A stretch of 6,909 bases of DNA from NCBI GenBank assembly GCA_002402295.1, contig DHFO01000055.1, positions 1 to 6,909 of the forward strand. Reading direction: 5' to 3'. This document shows, one piece after another, positions 1 to 6,823 of this stretch (positions are counted from its first letter, which is position 1; the number at the start of each line of letters is the position of its first letter). The position numbers and the translations under genes are program-made. Source of the stretch: Caldiserica bacterium UBA4822. Its GTDB lineage: Bacteria > Caldisericota > Caldisericia > Cryosericales > Cryosericaceae. The notes under the pieces were generated by a model. It saw only the letters and a list, made by a program, of their open reading frames with translations, was not told the origin of the DNA and made no database searches.

Positions 1-39
1 ATGCACGGAACGAGATCTGACCCCGGCTTCTATAACACG

Positions 40-2274
40 CTAGAAAACGCTAGAGAGGACCTGCTCGATGTAGTCCTTCGTCTCCTGGATGCAGATCATG
101 CGAGATGCATAGTCGATCGCGGTGAGTTCGTCGCCGAGGTACTCATCGTACTTCTCAGTCTCGCGATTCCGTACCTGGGACGCTAGGGCCACCGGGTCGT
201 GATCGGAGGTCAGAGCCTCACGCAGTTTCCCCGCGAACGAACCAAGCGACATGCTCGGACAACGCAAAGCAACGGCGAACAGATCGACCTGGCACGAGAC
301 GGCTCCCAGCATAGCCCTGAGCGTGTGCCGTATGAGGTCGCTAGTCCAGCAGAAGAGGTACGAGTCACCTCCGTATTGAATGACATCCGTCTGAGCCAGT
401 CCGAGATCGGCGAACGCCCGTTGTGCCGCCCGAAGGAAGTACTCCGCTGTCTCGTCAGCGTAGGCTCGCGACTCGTTGCTGGCCAGAGCACTTCTCATTC
501 TCTCTCGAACCTCACGCCCCACCAGCCAGCCGCTTCCTGGGAAGTGTGGAGGCTTCCCAGCTGGCGAAGGTACGAGGGTTACGACTCTGCGCCTGCTATC
601 CACGTCTTGAATCAGCCACCTCTGTCCGCCAAAGATCATGTGGCTGCCCGGGATCAGAGGATGAGAGATCGGTAGCGATCCGAGTGGGCCGTCGGGACCG
701 ATCAGCGTGTATTCCTCTGGTGTATGGAAGATCGCGTAGAAGCCTCGCTGACGCTGAATCCTCTCTCCCTCAGATCCGAGAAGAAGTGTGCCGTTGGGCG
801 CCTGCTCGATCAGATTCCTCGCGCCCATCTGACGAAGCAGCGCAATGAAGACATCCTTCCCGACATTCCCAAACGGGCCGGTATCACAGAGTACTCTCCA
901 CGATTCAGGGGCAGACACCCCCCCTCTCTCTCCGATCATCGAGAGGATCTGATGCAGAAGAGTCGAGAGGTGTAGCGACCCCGCTGTTGGGGATTCGCAC
1001 CAACCCTCCAGTAGCAGATCGAGCTGCGCGACTGTCTGGATCAGCCTCAAGTGCAGTCTCTCTTCAATGCTCGAATCCGGCCGCGGGATATGCTCCGTCA
1101 CGTAGAGACGCAATATCGCAGGACGACCCTCACGCCTTCCAGAGCGTCCCAACCTCTGGCGAATGCTCGACACGGAAGGAGGGCAGTCTATCTGCCCGAC
1201 AGTCTCGATCTGACCAATGTCTATTCCCAGTTCCAGCGTGCTCGTGCAGACTGCAGTAGCCGGTCGATTCGGATTCCTTAGCGCATCCTCGGCGTGCTTC
1301 CTCAACGACTTGGACAGGGATCCGTGGTGCGCGAAAAACTCACTCGGGACCGCCGTCGCCTCACACAGATGCCGCAGTTTGTCAGCGTACATCTCAACAT
1401 CAGCCCGCGTATTGGCAAAGAGGAGGTTCTTCCTCCCCCTTAGAGCATGGAACACCGATCTCGGAATCTCATCTGTCACTCTCAATCTACCCTCGTCTGC
1501 GGCAAATTCAGCCGAACCTGGTTGACTCTCAGACGCTTCGTTCGCGAACCCGAGCAATGCCATGCGAAGCTCGCCCTCATCACGAGTGCGGATCTGAATC
1601 GCCTGCCCACTACTGCCTGGTCGCAGGAAGGAAGCGGCCTGGTTGAGGTCGCCCAGTGTCGCGCTCAATGCTACCCTCCTTGCCGAATGGCCAATGGCAA
1701 CATCGAGACGATGCATAAGGCTCTGAAGCTGTCTTCCCCGTTCAGCGGCTAGGTAGGAGTGCAGTTCATCAACTACGATGAATTGCAGCGGCGCGAACAG
1801 CCGCTGTATGTGGTCTCCCCTAACGATGAAGAACGCCTCCAAGGACTCGGGCGTAGTCAGGAGGATCCCCTCAGGGTTCCGCATGGCACGTGTCCTGCGC
1901 GACCGGGCTATGTCACCATGCCAAGCCGTGACCTGGACATCCACCAAATCCGCAATCTCGGCCAGCCTGCGGTGCTGATCGTCAATCAGTGCCCTGAGCG
2001 GATAGACGCACAGGACTCTGAATCCAATCAGCTTCTCAGTCTCCGCAGCCAGGATGCTCAGGATTGGCAGGAAGACTGCCTCAGTCTTCCCACCGGCTGT
2101 TGGGGCAGCAACCACGACATCAGACGTGGGAGTGGCCATGATCGCCTGGATTGTCTTCTCCTGGATCTCATGGAGCTTCGTCCACCGCTGCTGCCACGCC
2201 CACTTCTGCAGGCGCTTGTCGACGAGACCAAAGGATGAGCTTCGAGCGCTAGAGCTTGAATCGTGCGAGATCAT
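40..2274 (-). CDS. sngC: Shango helicase SngC (SF2 DEAD/DEAH, Lhr/BrxHI-like)
   Basis: ATP-dependent superfamily 2 helicase of 744 residues, probably the nucleic-acid translocating part of a Shango-type anti-phage system. Visible motifs in order: motif I APTAGGKT (57-64, Lys63), Ia YPLRAL (91-96), Ib TTPESL (140-145), motif II DELH (169-172), motif III SAT (204-206), motif IV around LLFANTR (284-290), motif V TSTLELGIDIG (344-354) and motif VI QRLGRSGR (373-380). All catalytic motifs are intact. DELH and the RLGRSGR form suggest kinship with Lhr-like and BREX BrxHI helicases. Residues about 400-744 form a C-terminal region in which I recognise no domain and see no nuclease motif. The ATG lies inside the end of sngB (26-nt overlap), preceded by an AGGAAG Shine-Dalgarno 9 nt upstream; the next in-frame Met (46) would remove the region just before motif I. 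The N-terminus is Ser-rich, encoded in the overlap. Helicase identity is firm; the Shango name rests on the neighbours. Confidence 0.93.
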   Translation of the reverse strand: MISHDSSSSARSSSFGLVDKRLQKWAWQQRWTKLHEIQEKTIQAIMATPTSDVVVAAPTAGGKTEAVFLPILSILAAETEKLIGFRVLCVYPLRALIDDQHRRLAEIADLVDVQVTAWHGDIARSRRTRAMRNPEGILLTTPESLEAFFIVRGDHIQRLFAPLQFIVVDELHSYLAAERGRQLQSLMHRLDVAIGHSARRVALSATLGDLNQAASFLRPGSSGQAIQIRTRDEGELRMALLGFANEASESQPGSAEFAADEGRLRVTDEIPRSVFHALRGRKNLLFANTRADVEMYADKLRHLCEATAVPSEFFAHHGSLSKSLRKHAEDALRNPNRPATAVCTSTLELGIDIGQIETVGQIDCPPSVSSIRQRLGRSGRREGRPAILRLYVTEHIPRPDSSIEERLHLRLIQTVAQLDLLLEGWCESPTAGSLHLSTLLHQILSMIGERGGVSAPESWRVLCDTGPFGNVGKDVFIALLRQMGARNLIEQAPNGTLLLGSEGERIQRQRGFYAIFHTPEEYTLIGPDGPLGSLPISHPLIPGSHMIFGGQRWLIQDVDSRRRVVTLVPSPAGKPPHFPGSGWLVGREVRERMRSALASNESRAYADETAEYFLRAAQRAFADLGLAQTDVIQYGGDSYLFCWTSDLIRHTLRAMLGAVSCQVDLFAVALRCPSMSLGSFAGKLREALTSDHDPVALASQVRNRETEKYDEYLGDELTAIDYASRMICIQETKDYIEQVLSSVF

Positions 2275-3574
2275 CGTCGATGGCTTCCTCTTGTTCGTTT
2301 ACATCAGACTCCTCTTCAGCAATCGGGTTCTCGCCAGAGTCGACGTGCACATCGACGCCGGCTAGAATCCTCTCCCACGAGACGTCTGGGTTCTGGTCGA
2401 GCACAGCGAGGAGGTCCACAAACGCCATGATTGTCGTTCGAGGCGTCCTGAAGTATGCCTCGCCGATCCGGTTCATGCAGTGCCCCATGAAAGCTTCGAT
2501 GACTTCACTTGTTACGGTGACAGCCTGCTCTCGGCCTGAAGCGTAGACGTCTCGGACCTTCTCAAGCAGGACGAAGAGGTCCTCTGGCGTGAGGTTCTGC
2601 AGCCGGATCACGGGACCACTGTGATCGACCAATCCGCCCACCGCGAAAAGGTTCTCCGCGAGGCGCGAACTCAAAGCCGCATGACTGCACACACCTCTGC
2701 GAGGATCTTGTAGGAACTCTGGCGTGCCCGCGGTGAGGAAGCCAATACCTCTTGAGACCCCCTGTATGCTATCATTTACGATCCGTAGTAGCTGCTGGTA
2801 GTTGCCGTGACGTGCCTGTGCGTTCTGCAGCATATAGATGCTGACCATTTCGTCCAGGCAAACAAGAAGCCCCTCGAAGCCTGCAAGCCGGCACAACCGA
2901 GCGACAAGCTTCAGGCAGTCGTAGAACGAGTCGTCGTCGACAATCGTGCGGATGCCCAGAGCCTGCCGCGCTTCAGTCTTGGTTGAGAACTCTCCTCTGA
3001 GCCACCGTATCGCATTCGATCTCAACTCATCATCACCAGTGTCATGACCTCGCCAATACGCCTCCACGGCCGCTGCGAAGTCATACCCGCCGACGAGCTC
3101 GGATAGAGATGCAAGCCGGCCCCCAATAATGGAGCTTACGGCTGTAGATGTGCTTTCAGCTTCTGTAACCGCCCTCGCAACGAATCGTTCCACAAGTGCT
3201 GGAAGCGCTCCTCCATCCGGACTGCTGCGGGTTGACATGTTCCTCATCAGCTCGTTGTAGAGCGCACGCGCCTGCCCGCTCGTCGAGTACAGACGATGCG
3301 TTGAAGATAGGTCGCAGTGGACCGTGACCAGTTTCCGACTGAGAGCCATCTCACGGACCAAGCTCAGGAAGAAGGTTTTGCCCGAACCGTAGTCCCCAAT
3401 GACGAACCTGATGCCCGACCCGCCATCCGCTATCCGATCGATGTCCTTCTGTATCTCGCGGATTTCGTTCTCCCGTGCGACCTGGATGTGCTGGATGCCC
3501 GTGTGCGGAACCACCCCTGCCTGAAGAGCTTGGAGGATCGCATCTCGAACACGCGGTCTAAGTCGGCTACTCAT
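2249..3574 (-). CDS. sngB: Shango ATPase SngB (BrxD-like P-loop ATPase, DUF2791-type)
   Basis: P-loop ATPase of 441 residues resembling the BrxD ATP-binding proteins of BREX type 2 systems (DUF2791 family). The N-terminus has the family pattern of a short helical lead (RPRVRDAILQALQAGVVP), then the Walker A GDYGSGKT (60-67, Lys66) and a hydrophobic strand ending in DE at 241-242 (LLVCLDEM), the Walker B. FLTAGTPEFL (279-288) is a likely sensor strand, and SRLAENLF (303-310) carries a candidate arginine finger. The C-terminal tail (about 414-437) is strongly acidic. The start is ATG with AAGGGGG just upstream. It overlaps the sngA stop by 8 nt (ATGAGTAG), and its own 3' end runs 26 nt into sngC, so the three are translationally coupled. 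Probable role, inferred from family and context: an ATP-driven switch or loader working with the helicase. In BREX, BrxD likewise sits beside a BrxHI helicase, but no pglX, pglZ or brxC is seen here. Confidence 0.9.
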   Translation of the reverse strand: MSSRLRPRVRDAILQALQAGVVPHTGIQHIQVARENEIREIQKDIDRIADGGSGIRFVIGDYGSGKTFFLSLVREMALSRKLVTVHCDLSSTHRLYSTSGQARALYNELMRNMSTRSSPDGGALPALVERFVARAVTEAESTSTAVSSIIGGRLASLSELVGGYDFAAAVEAYWRGHDTGDDELRSNAIRWLRGEFSTKTEARQALGIRTIVDDDSFYDCLKLVARLCRLAGFEGLLVCLDEMVSIYMLQNAQARHGNYQQLLRIVNDSIQGVSRGIGFLTAGTPEFLQDPRRGVCSHAALSSRLAENLFAVGGLVDHSGPVIRLQNLTPEDLFVLLEKVRDVYASGREQAVTVTSEVIEAFMGHCMNRIGEAYFRTPRTTIMAFVDLLAVLDQNPDVSWERILAGVDVHVDSGENPIAEEESDVNEQEEAIDDDLARFKL

Positions 3575-5825
3575 ACATCCCCCTTACGAGGTCAGCAATC
3601 TCGTAGTCTATTCGAAGCGGATCTGCCTTCTCAATCAGGACATCTTCGAATCTGTCCACGACAGCTTCATTGATGGCTTCGATTGCTGCATCGGGGAGCA
3701 AGTTGACCTCGCGACACATCTCAGCCCATCGTTCAGCCGGAATCCGCCCACAGCGAAGAAGCTCCAGAACCAATCTGAGGTGTGCATCATCGAAGATCTC
3801 GTCGTCTCGGTCGTCCTCATCCTTATCCCCTGTCTCAAGCTCCGCCTGAGGCTCATCCTCAGAGAAGACGTGTTCGAGCAACGCTAGAACAGATTCAGAC
3901 TCCTTTCGCTTCCTCCGAATGCTCTCCTCGTCCAGGACGATCACGCCACCCTCGGTGACCGTCTCCGGCGGGAGCTTGTACGAGGGGGACGCTTTGAGAG
4001 CCTTTCGAACAATCACTGGCTCTTTCCCAGACACGCCACTCCTGCCCCCCATGAGTTCGTGTATCTCAGAGTGCACGGATTCCGGGGGCAACTCGAGAAC
4101 GCTGTAGATCTTCTGCAGTGCCTTGACCTCTTCCTGCGTAATGCGACCGTCGGCTGCAGCCACAAGGAGTACATACTGCGCAATCTCCTGTCTCTGTGAC
4201 TCGCTTAGCCCCGACACGGCACCTCTCAGTGACTGAACTGCAGGCGTGCTGTGCAGCAGGATTCGAAGCCGGGCCTCAAGGCGGTTCCTCTCGGCAACAC
4301 TCAGACCCGAGAACCGCCTTGATATGACTTCCAGTTTGGCTACGTCTACATCGTCGGTGGAGCTGACCATGACGGCGAACGGCAGAAACGCGGCACAAGC
4401 TCTGAATTCGGGTGACAGCTTAGCTTCTGGCGCCCACTCCTGTCTGAATACGCAGACGGTGCTGGTGAGATCGGGAACCTTGCCGCCATACGCAGGGTCT
4501 GGCTCGACTCCGAAACCAAGCTTGCCAAGCAGAAGAGAAGTAAGTTCCCACTTCTTCCGGGTCAGTTCTTGTGGACTGCCTCCCTCAAGCTCAGACACAA
4601 GTTCGCCTGCTACTGTCTCGCGCAGGGCTGCGTCGCCGAGAAGCTCGTGTAGCCACTCACGAACGTGCGACACAGCACCAGATGGAGCCGCTTCTAGGAG
4701 TTCCTTGGGCAGCAATGCTTGCACGTACTCCTTCATTGAAGGAGCAGCCTTCCTTCCCAATGCACGGCTGTACTCATCCAGCGCGTCAGTGCACTCCTCC
4801 ACTAGTGCGCGCAGTTTCTCGGTGGGCCGCTTCAACACCGTGACATCAGGCAGTTGTGTGGGAAGCCGGAACGGTCGACTCAGAATCGCGGAGCTGGCCG
4901 GCACGTACTCAATCCGGACCGGGGTCTTGTTTGGAGCGACGGTCATTCCCGTCCCATACTTCTTCGAGTAGACGGCCAAGAAGAGAGACTCGAATTCCAA
5001 CTTGCATCTTCGCGCCGGTGTCCGGAGGCTGATTGACGGGCTACTGTATGCCCATTGAAGGGCCCACCGCCCAGGAATTGGATCCCCTGCAACCGAGAAC
5101 TGCCCCAGCCCTAGCTTCACTTCGACGGGGACATCCCAGCGACCAGAGAGAGTGAAACGAAGCTCTACACGCTTCCTCATCAGAACAGCCTTACTGCACG
5201 CGAGCAAGCCGAGGAAGTTCCCTGTGTAGGCCTGGAATGAACCGCTCTCCTGGTAGAGCTCTCTCAGCCGCTCGACCTCGTCTGCTATGAGATCGAGTTC
5301 CTCGGTCCATGCGCCGCGACCAATCAGTTCGTCAATGGCTCGCCTTTCCAGACCGTAGAAGAAGATAAACAGGTAGCCTGCATCAACGTTCGGAGCCTTC
5401 CTCCCGCCGGCAAGCCATTGCAGGTAACCTGCCCGATGACTCGGCGAAAGCTCCGAGTAGGTGGGCCAATAGCCGATGTCGCCCACTGTACGCGGTGCAT
5501 GATTGTTTGCTCGTAGCCTTGTGTTGATGAGAGAAGGGTCACTCCACTTCCCCGATGACCCAGGCTCGTAATCAGCTACGTATACGAAGCCCGCTGAGAT
5601 CGAGTACCCCGCGACTTCGAGTGTATTCTCAGGGAGCAACCATCTGGCATCGCTACCTCGCTCCCTCTTCGTTGGCGCATGTGAGTAGCTCGTACGAATA
5701 GTGATCGTTGGAAAATCATCATCCCGCCCGCTGCGCTGTGCCCGCGCTTGCTCCTCCCGCTTCTGGGCGGACTTCCACAGGAAGTAGCCAGCGCCAACCA
5801 CGATCACAACGATCCAGAACCACAT
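3567..5825 (-). CDS. sngA: Shango TerB-domain protein SngA, N-terminally membrane-anchored
   Basis: A 752-residue protein with the TerB_N / TerB / TerB_C layout. Residues 2-18 (WFWIVVIVVGAGYFLW core) form one hydrophobic helix followed by basic KSAQKREEQ, predicting an inner-membrane anchor with the bulk in the cytoplasm. About 60-270 looks like TerB_N (WLLPENTLEVAGY, then LSPSHRAGYLQWLAGGR and YLFIFFYGLERR, a typical signature). A helical middle follows (about 330-530). A TerB core lies at about 540-595 with VAAADGRITQEE at 555-566; its Asp and Glu are the conserved acidic, metal-associated positions of TerB. After an acidic low-complexity linker (655-680), a TerB_C-like end covers about 682-750. 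TerB proteins were first named for tellurite resistance, but here the partner genes indicate phage defence; a sensor or scaffold role is inferred. The ATG is chosen because the anchor begins right there. No good Shine-Dalgarno precedes it, so translation may be coupled to the small ORF that ends 7 nt upstream. Confidence 0.9.
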   Translation of the reverse strand: MWFWIVVIVVGAGYFLWKSAQKREEQARAQRSGRDDDFPTITIRTSYSHAPTKRERGSDARWLLPENTLEVAGYSISAGFVYVADYEPGSSGKWSDPSLINTRLRANNHAPRTVGDIGYWPTYSELSPSHRAGYLQWLAGGRKAPNVDAGYLFIFFYGLERRAIDELIGRGAWTEELDLIADEVERLRELYQESGSFQAYTGNFLGLLACSKAVLMRKRVELRFTLSGRWDVPVEVKLGLGQFSVAGDPIPGRWALQWAYSSPSISLRTPARRCKLEFESLFLAVYSKKYGTGMTVAPNKTPVRIEYVPASSAILSRPFRLPTQLPDVTVLKRPTEKLRALVEECTDALDEYSRALGRKAAPSMKEYVQALLPKELLEAAPSGAVSHVREWLHELLGDAALRETVAGELVSELEGGSPQELTRKKWELTSLLLGKLGFGVEPDPAYGGKVPDLTSTVCVFRQEWAPEAKLSPEFRACAAFLPFAVMVSSTDDVDVAKLEVISRRFSGLSVAERNRLEARLRILLHSTPAVQSLRGAVSGLSESQRQEIAQYVLLVAAADGRITQEEVKALQKIYSVLELPPESVHSEIHELMGGRSGVSGKEPVIVRKALKASPSYKLPPETVTEGGVIVLDEESIRRKRKESESVLALLEHVFSEDEPQAELETGDKDEDDRDDEIFDDAHLRLVLELLRCGRIPAERWAEMCREVNLLPDAAIEAINEAVVDRFEDVLIEKADPLRIDYEIADLVRGMYE

Positions 5826-5832
5826 GATAGCG

Positions 5833-6072
5833 TCAGCTTCGCTGCTCTGGCTGCTTCTTGTGCTTCTCTAGCATTGCCTTTGCCTCTTCCGGACACTCAG
5901 CAACTGCCTTGTTCCAAGCGCCTTGCCCGTGCTGCTGTCTAGCGAATCGTTCGAGGATCCCAACCTCACGAGCGAAGTCCTTCTGCTCCCGGCAGAGTTT
6001 GGCAGCCTCCTCGTAGTACCACAGAGCAACTCCCTGGACTTGCCCCGGTCTGGTGGGCCCGTGATTCCCCAC
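5833..6072 (-). CDS. Small helical ORF directly upstream of sngA, possible frameshifted or accessory gene
   Basis: A 79-residue reading frame starting at a GTG; its TGA lies 7 nt before the sngA ATG. From about residue 15 it reads as real protein: an amphipathic helix pair (ALWYYEEAAKLC, then ILERFARQQHGQG) like the short TPR-like helical tails found at the ends of larger hypothetical proteins, followed by a Lys/Glu-rich end. The first 14 residues look unlike this, and no Shine-Dalgarno precedes the GTG. A well-placed start (AGGGAGG, 9 nt, ATG at 6086-6088) opens another frame. Removing one G from the GGGG of ACCGGGGCAAG would fuse that start to this frame as about 84 residues. It is therefore either a genuine small gene with a sequencing or real indel, or a decayed 3' remnant of a bigger gene. 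Its tight spacing to sngA suggests co-transcription and coupling. It is not one of the three known Shango proteins. Confidence 0.55.
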   Translation of the reverse strand: MGNHGPTRPGQVQGVALWYYEEAAKLCREQKDFAREVGILERFARQQHGQGAWNKAVAECPEEAKAMLEKHKKQPEQRS

Positions 6073-6088
6073 TCGGCTCAGCCGTCAT
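5966..6088 (-). other. Out-of-frame 40-codon ORF with the best start signal of the operon
   Basis: This ATG ORF has the strongest ribosome site near the operon start but overlaps the helical ORF in a different frame. Its residues after about position 15 (Ser/Gly/Cys-rich) do not look like protein, whereas its first 14 or so (MTAEPSGESRAHQTG) join sensibly to the helical frame if one base is lost. It is read here as the true 5' end of the helical gene, or alternatively as a leader ORF. Confidence 0.35.
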
Positions 6089-6097
6089 GTCCTGAAG

Positions 6098-6104
6098 CCT
6101 CCCT
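6098..6104 (-). promoter_or_regulatory. Shine-Dalgarno AGGGAGG for the ATG at 6086-6088
   Basis: AGGGAGG on the minus strand, 9 nt before an ATG whose last bases overlap a TGA of the neighbouring frame (ATGA). It is the best match to the anti-SD in the upstream region and indicates where translation of the operon's first ORF probably begins. Confidence 0.5.
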
Positions 6105-6111
6105 ACTGAAT

Positions 6112-6124
6112 CTGGCGAAGCCAG
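6112..6124. promoter_or_regulatory. Inverted repeat CTGGC-N3-GCCAG at the putative start site
   Basis: Perfect 5-bp arms around a 3-nt centre, abutting the TATACT box. The position would suit an operator or a small 5' RNA hairpin, but arms this short are common by chance in GC-rich DNA. Confidence 0.25.
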
Positions 6125-6128
6125 TATA
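6123..6128 (-). promoter_or_regulatory. Candidate -10 box (TATACT) for the Shango operon
   Basis: Minus-strand TATACT matches the sigma-70 -10 consensus at five of six positions. The hexamer 17 nt upstream (AGGTCA) is a poor -35, so an activator or alternative sigma factor would be needed. A start near 6116 would give a leader of about 28 nt before the ATG at 6088, with AGGGAGG well placed. The imperfect palindrome at 6112-6124 would sit at the transcription start. Confidence 0.35.
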
Positions 6129-6174
6129 GCGGCTCTCGGCCTGCGTGACCTCGTTGGCGCTGCTCTCGACACCT

Positions 6175-6216
6175 CCCCCGAGTCCTCTTAGAGGGCACGG
6201 GGGGCAGCAATGCCCC
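6175..6216. terminator. Strong GC hairpin zone with two overlapping alternative stems
   Basis: First hairpin: CCCCCG (6175-6180) pairs with CGGGGG (6198-6203); inside it are one A-A mismatch, a G-C and a T-G pair, then CCTC/GAGG around a 3-nt loop. Second hairpin: GGGGCA (6201-6206), GCAA loop, TGCCCC (6211-6216), perfect with a GNRA-type loop on the plus strand. The two share 6201-6203, so they exclude each other. The zone lies between the end of the frameshifted ORF (6238) and the candidate operon promoter (6128), where a terminator is expected, but no T-run follows on either strand, so intrinsic termination is uncertain. Confidence 0.4.
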
Positions 6217-6237
6217 AACGCGCCGGAGCGCCAGCAT

Positions 6238-6523
6238 TCAAGCTTCCCTCATCCCCGAGGCCCACACCCTGTCCTCGTGCCCACTATGCAGGTTGTGTCC
6301 GGAGGGTGGCAGCCCCGCGGTGCGCGCGCCGCACCTCTGCCGGAGGGCTTGTGCTCGCCGCTGCTTGTCCACCTCCATCACCACCTGGCACCATGCGTCC
6401 ACACGCTCGCCCGGGGGACTTGTTCCGCGCGGAGGTCACCATCCCTGAGAGTGTCCACCGGAGCCGGTCCCTCTCGTCCCCGTTCATGGGTAGTAGCATG
6501 GGTCCACCGCTCGCAGCAGGCAT
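6238..6523 (-). pseudogene. Small high-GC3 ORF apparently broken by a one-base frameshift
   Basis: Two minus-strand frames look coding in succession. From the ATG at 6523 (or an internal ATG before NGDERDRLRWTLSG) the frame is GC3-rich: 22 of 24 codons after that internal Met end in G or C. It then degrades to Gly/Ala/Pro-rich text after NKSPG. From the same point the next frame continues sensibly (GERVDAWCQVVMEVDKQRR) to a TGA at 6238-6240. The switch falls in the C5G3 run (plus-strand 6410-6417); deleting one base there yields one protein of about 94 residues. I do not recognise the family. It is either a sequencing indel or a decaying gene. The plus-strand ORFs opposite it are its shadows. 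Confidence 0.4.
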
Positions 6524-6813
6524 CTAGGAGAGGCTGCCTGCAGGGCTGACCGGTCAGGTTAATACCCTCTCTGCTGTGCACATCCTTCGTACCAGGTCTT
6601 GGCTCTCAACTCGGATCGATCTCAAGGGGCGGCTATGGCTCCCATGGGCGTGGCAGCTCAGCAGACCGAGTACGCGGGCCTGAGGTGTGGGTGCGCTCTG
6701 CGTATCCGTAGCCACTCGGGGACCGCTGTACCCGACCCCGCATCGTTTCTCTCAGTACAGAGCAGCCTCGCGGTGGCCTACTGGCAGAGCAAGGCCACGT
6801 CTGCAGCTTTGAC
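6524..6813. other. Gene-poor stretch between two minus-strand coding regions
   Basis: About 290 bp in which I see no convincing gene, tRNA or mobile-element end. It holds a perfect 12-bp palindrome CTGACCGGTCAG (6546-6557) and one arm of a direct repeat (6746-6761). A 36-codon minus-strand ORF here (MRGRVQRSP...) has poor composition and no ribosome site. Confidence 0.5.
6546..6557. promoter_or_regulatory. Perfect 12-bp palindrome CTGACCGGTCAG
   Basis: Self-complementary over all 12 bases with no spacer. It lies upstream (in minus-strand terms) of the frameshifted small ORF, about 23 bp before its ATG, so it could bind a dimeric repressor. Function is unproven. Confidence 0.25.
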
Positions 6814-6823
6814 TCAGTACAGA
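6746..6823. repeat. Imperfect 16-bp direct repeat flanking the 3' end of the right-edge gene
   Basis: TTTctCTCAGTACAGA (6746-6761) and TTTgaCTCAGTACAGA (6808-6823) match at 14 of 16 bases, including 11 consecutive ones, 62 bp apart. The second copy covers the stop and last codons (SLY-stop) of the right-edge gene. Duplication of a gene's 3' end is typical of integration sites, but could also be a small local duplication. Confidence 0.4.

Noticed and set aside
37..54. 8-bp tandem direct repeat ACGCTAGA (37-44 and 47-54) over the sngC stop
   Set aside because: Two short copies only. It is more likely chance or a minor slippage event than a functional site, and too little flanking sequence is available to judge.
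40..3574. A BREX type 2 system, since BrxD-like and BrxHI-like proteins are adjacent
   Set aside because: No pglX methylase, pglZ, brxC or brxA/B-like gene is present, and the first gene is a TerB protein, which fits Shango instead.
4246..4971. Long plus-strand ORF (241 codons) and other plus-strand ORFs opposite the operon, for example 1759-2238
   Set aside because: They are Ser/Arg-rich antisense readings of sngA and sngC, with no motifs and no consistent ribosome sites, while the minus strand carries clear domains.
3567..5825. A tellurite-resistance (ter) operon
   Set aside because: Only TerB-family domains are present; TerC, TerD/TerZ and TelA-like partners are absent, and the neighbours are an ATPase and a helicase.
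6210..6527. Plus-strand 105-codon ORF
   Set aside because: It is antisense to the GC3-rich minus-strand frames and has a Pro/Arg/Ala-rich, motif-free composition.
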